NCBI GenBank assembly: GCA_025056515.1
Contig: JANWWB010000167.1
Span: forward strand, 1 to 9,642
Origin: Anaerolineales bacterium
GTDB taxonomy: Bacteria; Chloroflexota; Anaerolineae; Anaerolineales; Villigracilaceae
Direction of reading: 5' to 3'
DNA length: 9,642 nt
Shown here: positions 5,538-9,642 of the stretch, one piece after another
How positions within the stretch are numbered: the stretch's first letter is position 1
Layout of the letters: every line of letters begins with the position of its first letter
The notes under the pieces: model-generated
The model's input: the letters and a program-made list of their open reading frames with translations, nothing else
Told to the model about the DNA's origin: nothing
Databases searched by the model: none
Program-made: the position numbers and the translations under genes

Positions 5538-6368
5538 ATGAAACTCACGATTTTGCCGCTCTTTGTCCGAAGGTTGTCGGTTTTGACGGCCTTATTGGCT
5601 TTGCTTGCCTGTGCTGAATTCTCTCCTGTACTCACGCCGACCTCGCCTCCGCCCCTTCCAAGTGAGACACCGACTATTCTCTGGTTCCCGCCGACCAATA
5701 CGCCCACCCCACGACCAACTGTCACGCTGGCGCCGACCGAAGAGGTGGTCCCGGGAATTGGGAGTTTGCTGTTTGAAGATGCCTTTGACGCTGATTCGCC
5801 CTGGGACCTGACGCCGCCAGGCAAGGCCGCCGCTCAAGTGCAAAACGGCTCCTTGGTTCTTTCGCTGGCCTCTGGACCTCAACGCCTGCTCACTTTGCGC
5901 CGTGAACCTGTCCTGACCGATTTTTATGCCGAGGTAATCGCCACCCTCAACCTGTGCCGCGCAGGCGACCAGTATGGGATGATTGTGCGTGCTTCAAGCG
6001 AAGCATATTATCGTTTTGTCTTGGATTGCAATGGTATGACTCGCATTGAACGCGTCCGCAGCGTCGGTACAGAGGTCAGGCAAAACTGGGTTGCCAGCGG
6101 CGATGTCCCTTCTGGCGCACCGGCGACGGTGGTGATCGGGATTTGGGCTTCGGGCGCAGAAATGCGCTTCCTTCTAAACGGCCATCTGCTCTTCGTTCTG
6201 CATGACCCTCATGTCCGTTCCGGACTGTTGGGATTCTTTGCCTATGCCGCAGGCGCAACGCCTGTCTTGGTCTCTTTTTCGGAGCTAAGAGTCTATGCGG
6301 TTGTGTACGTCTCGCCCACGCCAAGCATGACCCCTACCCGTACCTCAACACCGACCCGTTCTCCCTGA
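5538..6368 (+). CDS. Exported lipoprotein with Thr/Pro-rich linkers and a concanavalin-like beta domain
   Basis: The 276-residue product begins with a lipoprotein signal: R11-R12, a hydrophobic stretch at 13-24, and the lipobox L-L-A-C with C25 as the lipid-modified residue. A Thr/Pro/Ser-rich linker follows (about 29-68). The folded part (about 75-256) begins LLFEDAFDADSPWD and contains alternating beta-like strands, YGMIVRAS (146-153), YYRFVLDC (157-164) and RFLLNGHLLFVLHD (210-223). This resembles the LamG/DUF1080-type carbohydrate-binding beta-sandwiches of Chloroflexota surface proteins; the resemblance is by pattern, so ligand and function are unknown. C140 and C164 could form a disulfide outside the cell. 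The protein ends in another Thr/Pro-rich tail (259-276) with no domain after it. The ATG at 5538 is preferred over a TTG at 5520 because it places the signal peptide correctly; no Shine-Dalgarno is visible. Confidence 0.78.
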   Translation: MKLTILPLFVRRLSVLTALLALLACAEFSPVLTPTSPPPLPSETPTILWFPPTNTPTPRPTVTLAPTEEVVPGIGSLLFEDAFDADSPWDLTPPGKAAAQVQNGSLVLSLASGPQRLLTLRREPVLTDFYAEVIATLNLCRAGDQYGMIVRASSEAYYRFVLDCNGMTRIERVRSVGTEVRQNWVASGDVPSGAPATVVIGIWASGAEMRFLLNGHLLFVLHDPHVRSGLLGFFAYAAGATPVLVSFSELRVYAVVYVSPTPSMTPTRTSTPTRSP

Positions 6369-6520
6369 ACACATGCGTTTTGCGGTGGTGCAAGCATTGT
6401 CGCAGAACGGACGGGTTTTCGTGGTCGCTCAAGAACGGCAGGGATAATCGGCCCTTTTGGGTGCACTCTTAAGAATTTCTCGCTGTCTCATTTTAGCCAT
6501 CTGCGGATATAATCCTCGCT
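6369..6520 (+). other. Short intergenic gap ahead of the methyltransferase gene
   Basis: About 150 bp with only a 24-codon open frame (6373-6447) that lacks a ribosome binding site or recognisable product. A weak GGCCC/GGGT inverted repeat near 6449-6462 is followed by a moderately T-rich stretch and might end lipoprotein transcription. The methyltransferase promoter occupies its right end. Confidence 0.35.
6508..6513 (+). promoter_or_regulatory. Consensus -10 box for a leaderless methyltransferase mRNA
   Basis: A perfect TATAAT is followed by exactly 7 nt (CCTCGCT) and the ATG at 6521, so transcription should begin at or beside the start codon. No Shine-Dalgarno sequence exists upstream of the ATG, in line with a leaderless transcript. 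A recognisable -35 element is missing at 17 bp spacing. Confidence 0.55.
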
Positions 6521-7330
6521 ATGCCGACCAATAAACTGAACGACCTCGACCCCAAATCTTGGCTGAAGTTCCAAAAATCCTGGTTTGTGCATAACCCGCC
6601 TCCGCGCCGAAAGGATGTATTGGTCCATCCGGCCAAGTTCCCTGAAACGATGGCGCAAGAATTTATTGAGTTCTTCACCAAACGCGGCCAAATTGTCCTT
6701 GACCCGATGGTTGGCACCGGTTCCACCCTGATTGCCGCCCTGCGCGCCGGGCGTCATTCTTACGGTATCGAATTGAATCCTAAATATGCGGCCATAGCTA
6801 AGCAATTGGTGCAGGAAGAACGCCTGGCGCTTGGCGATGCTGCCGCCTCGCTGACTGCCGAGGTCATCATCGGCGATGCGGCCCAGGCCACTGCCTATGG
6901 CTTGCCCATCTGCGATTACGTCCTGACCTCGCCGCCGTATTGGGATATGCTTCATGCCCGTGGAGCAGAAACACAGAAAAAACGCCGCTCTTCTCCTGGT
7001 CTGGATGTCTTCTATTCTGATGATCCGAATGACCTAGGGAATATCCATGATTACGAGACCTTTTTGGAAAAACTGGTCAACATTTACGCTGGCCTCAAAC
7101 CTCTCCTGCGGCCTAAAGCCTATTTGACCGTGATAGTCAAAAATGTCAAAAAGGGTGGACGGATGTACCCTTTGGCGTGGGACTTGGGACGCGAACTCGG
7201 ACGCATCTATACCCTCAAGGATGAGCGAATTTGGTGTCAGGATAATCAGCGCTTGGCCCCGTATGGGCTGGGGTCAGCTTGGGTGAGCAATACTTTTCAT
7301 CACTACTGTTTACAATTCCGTCATGAGTAG
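6521..7330 (+). CDS. Orphan SPPY-type DNA methyltransferase (N4-cytosine or N6-adenine)
   Basis: This 269-residue enzyme should transfer a methyl group from S-adenosylmethionine to an exocyclic amino group of DNA. Visible motifs in order are: motif X-like HPAKFPETMAQEFIEFF (36-52), motif I VLDPMVGTGST (59-69) for SAM binding, an acidic GIELNP (82-87), and the catalytic motif IV TSPPYW (136-141). The C-terminal part contains a conserved-looking WCQDNQRLAPYGLGSAW (238-254). The order X-I-IV differs from the beta class (IV first, X-I last), although the X-I block closely resembles a beta-class C terminus. The SPPY motif is typical of m4C and some m6A enzymes; a related RNA methylase role is less likely but not excluded. 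No endonuclease, specificity subunit or Vsr gene is adjacent, so it appears solitary. Translation probably starts directly at the 5' end of its mRNA. Target sequence cannot be read. Confidence 0.85.
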   Translation: MPTNKLNDLDPKSWLKFQKSWFVHNPPPRRKDVLVHPAKFPETMAQEFIEFFTKRGQIVLDPMVGTGSTLIAALRAGRHSYGIELNPKYAAIAKQLVQEERLALGDAAASLTAEVIIGDAAQATAYGLPICDYVLTSPPYWDMLHARGAETQKKRRSSPGLDVFYSDDPNDLGNIHDYETFLEKLVNIYAGLKPLLRPKAYLTVIVKNVKKGGRMYPLAWDLGRELGRIYTLKDERIWCQDNQRLAPYGLGSAWVSNTFHHYCLQFRHE

Positions 7331-7356
7331 TCTCTTGTGGAGGTCAAGCACATCCG

Positions 7357-7974
7357 ATGACAGAACGCCCGAAAGGCATGTCTCTCAAAGAATTTTTCTC
7401 CTTGGTCTGGTGGGATTGGCACATCAACCGAGGCATTACCTTTGATCGCTTACGCAGCATGCTCCTCCTGCTAGAAATTCGCTGGGAGCAATTTATTTAC
7501 CGAAATTGTTATCGTCCGCGTAACCCGCTGACCTTAATTTGGTATCTCACGCGCTTTTTGGGATCTATCTTTCAGTGGGTGATTGCCACCTCCATCATTC
7601 CCGGAGATGCTGAAATCGGCCGCGGTTTGCGCTTGCCTCATCCACAAAATATCATCGTGACTCGCCTGGCGAAAATCGGCGATTTTTGCACACTCTATCA
7701 GAATGTCTCGATTGCGCTGAATGGCTTCAACCCGACGAAAGCGCCGCGTCTGGGCGATCGCGTGATGCTCGGCACGGGGAGCATTGTCATTGGGGATATT
7801 ACGATTGGTTCGGATGTCATTGTCAGCGCAGGAGCGGTTGTCTTGCGTTCGGTTCCGGACCATGCACGCGTCATCAGCCCTCGCCCGACTGTTATCACCG
7901 ATTACCCCTCGCGCGACCCGGCCGAACCAGGCAGTAAGCGCCATATCGAAGACCCTTACAGCCTTTGGCGTTGA
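7357..7974 (+). CDS. Serine-acetyltransferase-like left-handed beta-helix acyltransferase
   Basis: The 205-residue protein has a helical N-terminal region (about 8-75, including DWHINRG at 20-26) followed by hexapeptide repeats of a left-handed beta-helix (about 78-165): IPGDAEIGRGLRLPHP, AKIGDFCTLYQNVSI, LGDRVMLGTGSIVIG, DITIGSDVIVSAGAVV. Layout and the GLRLPHP...YQNVSI segment match CysE-like serine O-acetyltransferases, which acetylate serine with acetyl-CoA. H95 (in PHP) matches the first catalytic His of CysE. The second, found in the RHP motif of E. coli CysE, is replaced by A129 (KAPRLGD). It may therefore be a sugar or polysaccharide acyltransferase of the same fold. A GGAGGT lies 12 nt before the ATG, rather far. 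It follows the methyltransferase after 26 nt and precedes a heparinase-like gene by 23 nt, a setting typical of surface-polysaccharide clusters. Confidence 0.8.
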   Translation: MTERPKGMSLKEFFSLVWWDWHINRGITFDRLRSMLLLLEIRWEQFIYRNCYRPRNPLTLIWYLTRFLGSIFQWVIATSIIPGDAEIGRGLRLPHPQNIIVTRLAKIGDFCTLYQNVSIALNGFNPTKAPRLGDRVMLGTGSIVIGDITIGSDVIVSAGAVVLRSVPDHARVISPRPTVITDYPSRDPAEPGSKRHIEDPYSLWR

Positions 7975-7997
7975 CGAGTGTGAGTCGTGGGAATCCA

Positions 7998-9642
7998 ATG
8001 CGGCGTTTGCTGATTGCCTTGAAAGCCTTGCGCTGGCTTGGTCCGCAACAAGTGGGGCTTTATGGGCTGTATCGGTTGGCTCTGTGGAGCGGTTTTTACC
8101 GCTGGCGAGAGCGTTCTTGGAAGAAGACCGGCCTGGCACCGAGCGGCGCTCTGCGACCTGTCTTTCCCATGCCTGAGCGTCAGACTCTCCTCGATGTTCT
8201 CGGGGAGACAGGCTTGCGGAGTTTGTTGGCCGAAGCCGATGAAATTGTCGCGGGGCGTGTACGCTTATTCGGCGCATTGCCGACCGACTTGGTTCTCACC
8301 CCACCCTCTTTAGCTCATTGGAGCGATTATGAAATAGGTCGAGCGTGCCTGCCCGAAACGCTCCCCGACATCAAATGGCTCTGGGAGCCGGCGCGCTTTG
8401 GTTGGGCGTTTACTTTGGGACGCGCTTATCATCTGACCGGAGACGAACGCTACGCCGAAGCTTTTTGGCGCTATTTTGAAACTTTTGTCTGTGCCAATCC
8501 CCCCTATCAGTGACCGCACTGGATGAATGGTCAGGAAGTTGCATTGCGCTTAATGGCTTTGGCGTGGAGTGGACAAATTTTTGCTTCGGCTCGCGCCTCA
8601 ACCGCCGAACGTCAGGCACAGTTGGCCCAGATGCTAGCAATTCACGCCGCTCGCATCCCGCCAACCCTGCTTTATGCGCGCGCCCAACACAACAACCACT
8701 TGCTCACCGAAGCCGCTGCGTTGTTTACGGCGGGTGTCCTTCTTCCCAAACACCCCTCAGCCGCCCGCTGGCGCCTGCAAGGCTGGCGATGGCTCAATGA
8801 TGGCCTGCAGACTCAGATTGACTCATATGGCGAATATGCGCAACATTCCACCAATTACCATCGCCTGATGCTTCAGGTCGTCTTGTGGGTGCATACCCTG
8901 GTGGAAGCAACACATGGTATGTGGCCGGCGCTTACCCTTGAGGCGGTGCGACGTGCTGTTCACTGGTTGCTTTCTTTGCTTGACCCTGTTTCCGGCAGTG
9001 TCCCGAATCTGGGGGCCAACGATGGCGCCTATATCTTTCCTTTGACGGTTTGTCCCTTTTCCGATTTTCGCCCAGTTGCTCATGCCGCCGCGCGCGCCTT
9101 TTTGGAATATGAATTCCCGGCTGGACTTTGGGATGAGATGTCGCTTTGGTTTGGAGCACAGGCCCGAGGTCCAAAACGCATCGAATTGACGCGCTATCCG
9201 GGCGACCATCTTTATGGACAGACCTCGTGGGCTTATCTGCGCACAGGCCAGTTCTCCTCGCGTCCCTCCCACGCCGATCAACTCCACTTGGATCTCTGGC
9301 AAAATGGTGTGAATGTGACCCTCGATGCTGGCACTTATTCGTACAACGCACCTCCCCCTTGGACCAATGCCCTAACAGCGGCGGCGTATCACAACACGGT
9401 CACCGTCAATGGCAAAGACCAAATGACTCGCGCCGGGCGATTCTTGTATTTGGATTGGGTCCAGGCCTATCGACGCATCCTCATCCCCACTCTGCCTAGC
9501 GAATTGCAACGTCTCTCGGGACGTTATCGTGGACGAGGCTATCGGCATTTGCGTACGGTTAGTCTCTTTGAGGGGGAACGCTGGCTTGTGCGCGATGAGA
9601 TTTTGGCGTTAGAAGGCCGTTCTTCTTTGCGCGCTCGCTTGC
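7998..9642 (+). pseudogene. Heparinase II/III-family protein interrupted by one in-frame TGA, 3' end off the window
   Basis: From the ATG at 7998 one frame runs to the window edge (548 codons) broken only by a TGA at 8511-8513 (codon 172). The part before it (RRLLIALKALRWLG... to CANPPYQ) is the usual N-terminal helical region. After the stop the same frame continues with PHWMNGQEVALRLMAL, then the toroid signature STNYHR (N286, Y287, H288), PNLGANDGAYIFPL, and the C-terminal beta-sandwich start HADQLHLDLW (H425) with DAGTYSYN. These are hallmarks of heparinase II/III-type polysaccharide lyases, which often accompany exopolysaccharide genes. The stop sits where relatives have Gly (Q-G-P-H-W), so one GGA-to-TGA change explains it. 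As read, only a 171-residue fragment is made; an ATG at 8523 could restart but has no ribosome binding site. A sequencing error is the main alternative. A TTG or GTG start slightly upstream (7965, 7980) is less likely. Confidence 0.85.

Noticed and set aside
5444..5824. N-terminal extension of 127 codons for the dehydrogenase
   Set aside because: It is antisense to the lipoprotein signal peptide and linker, low in complexity, and the AAAGGAG site plus Rossmann start place translation at 5443.
6373..6447. A 24-codon open frame after the lipoprotein gene
   Set aside because: Too short, no ribosome binding site and no recognisable product.
7534..8277. A 247-codon open frame on the minus strand
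   Set aside because: It is antisense to two well-supported genes (acyltransferase and heparinase-like), has an Arg/Ser-rich composition without motifs, and no ribosome binding site.
8511..8533. Selenocysteine insertion at the in-frame UGA, prompted by the TGACC/GGTCA inverted repeat
   Set aside because: Family members carry Gly rather than Cys at this position, the stem is only 5 bp and begins at the UGA itself, and the protein has no redox role.

Overview
The window reads as an ordinary chromosomal segment of a moderately GC-rich, free-living bacterium, most likely a member of the Chloroflexota (Anaerolineae-like). This is an inference from several traits: an exported lipoprotein with Thr/Pro-rich 'TPTPRPT' linkers, an archaeal/Chloroflexota-style dual-specificity phosphoglucose/phosphomannose isomerase, a PlsY with a GSGRTG motif, and a heparinase-like protein next to a hexapeptide acyltransferase. 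No phage, plasmid, transposase, CRISPR, tRNA or rRNA gene was seen.

Layout. (1) Bases 1-1204, minus strand: the 5' part of plsY (cut by the left edge), a gap of about 260 bp with no convincing gene, and a multi-pass membrane protein of unknown role. (2) Bases 1326-4139, plus strand: a compact four-gene cluster made of a small CxxC/CxxC protein, a HAD-family hydrolase (ATGA overlap), RsmI (16S rRNA 2'-O-methyltransferase) and a phosphoglucose/phosphomannose isomerase (ATGA overlap). (3) Bases 4140-4408: a convergent intergenic region rich in hairpins and short repeats, probably a bidirectional termination zone. (4) Bases 4409-5443, minus strand: an SDR-type NAD(P)-dependent dehydrogenase/epimerase closest to L-threonine 3-dehydrogenase. 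It is divergent from (5) a lipoprotein with a concanavalin-like domain (5538-6368). (6) Bases 6521-7330: an orphan SPPY-type DNA methyltransferase whose -10 box sits 7 nt before the ATG. (7) Bases 7357-9642: a serine-acetyltransferase-like left-handed beta-helix protein, followed by a heparinase II/III-family protein interrupted by one in-frame TGA and running off the right edge. The last two look like one end of a surface-polysaccharide cluster.

I did not find a clear new multi-gene system. The observations most worth checking are: the single in-frame UGA at a conserved Gly codon of the heparinase-like gene; two genes whose promoters look leaderless with identical -10/ATG spacing; the hairpin and repeat cluster between convergent genes; and an acetyltransferase that lacks one of the two histidines expected in a true serine acetyltransferase.
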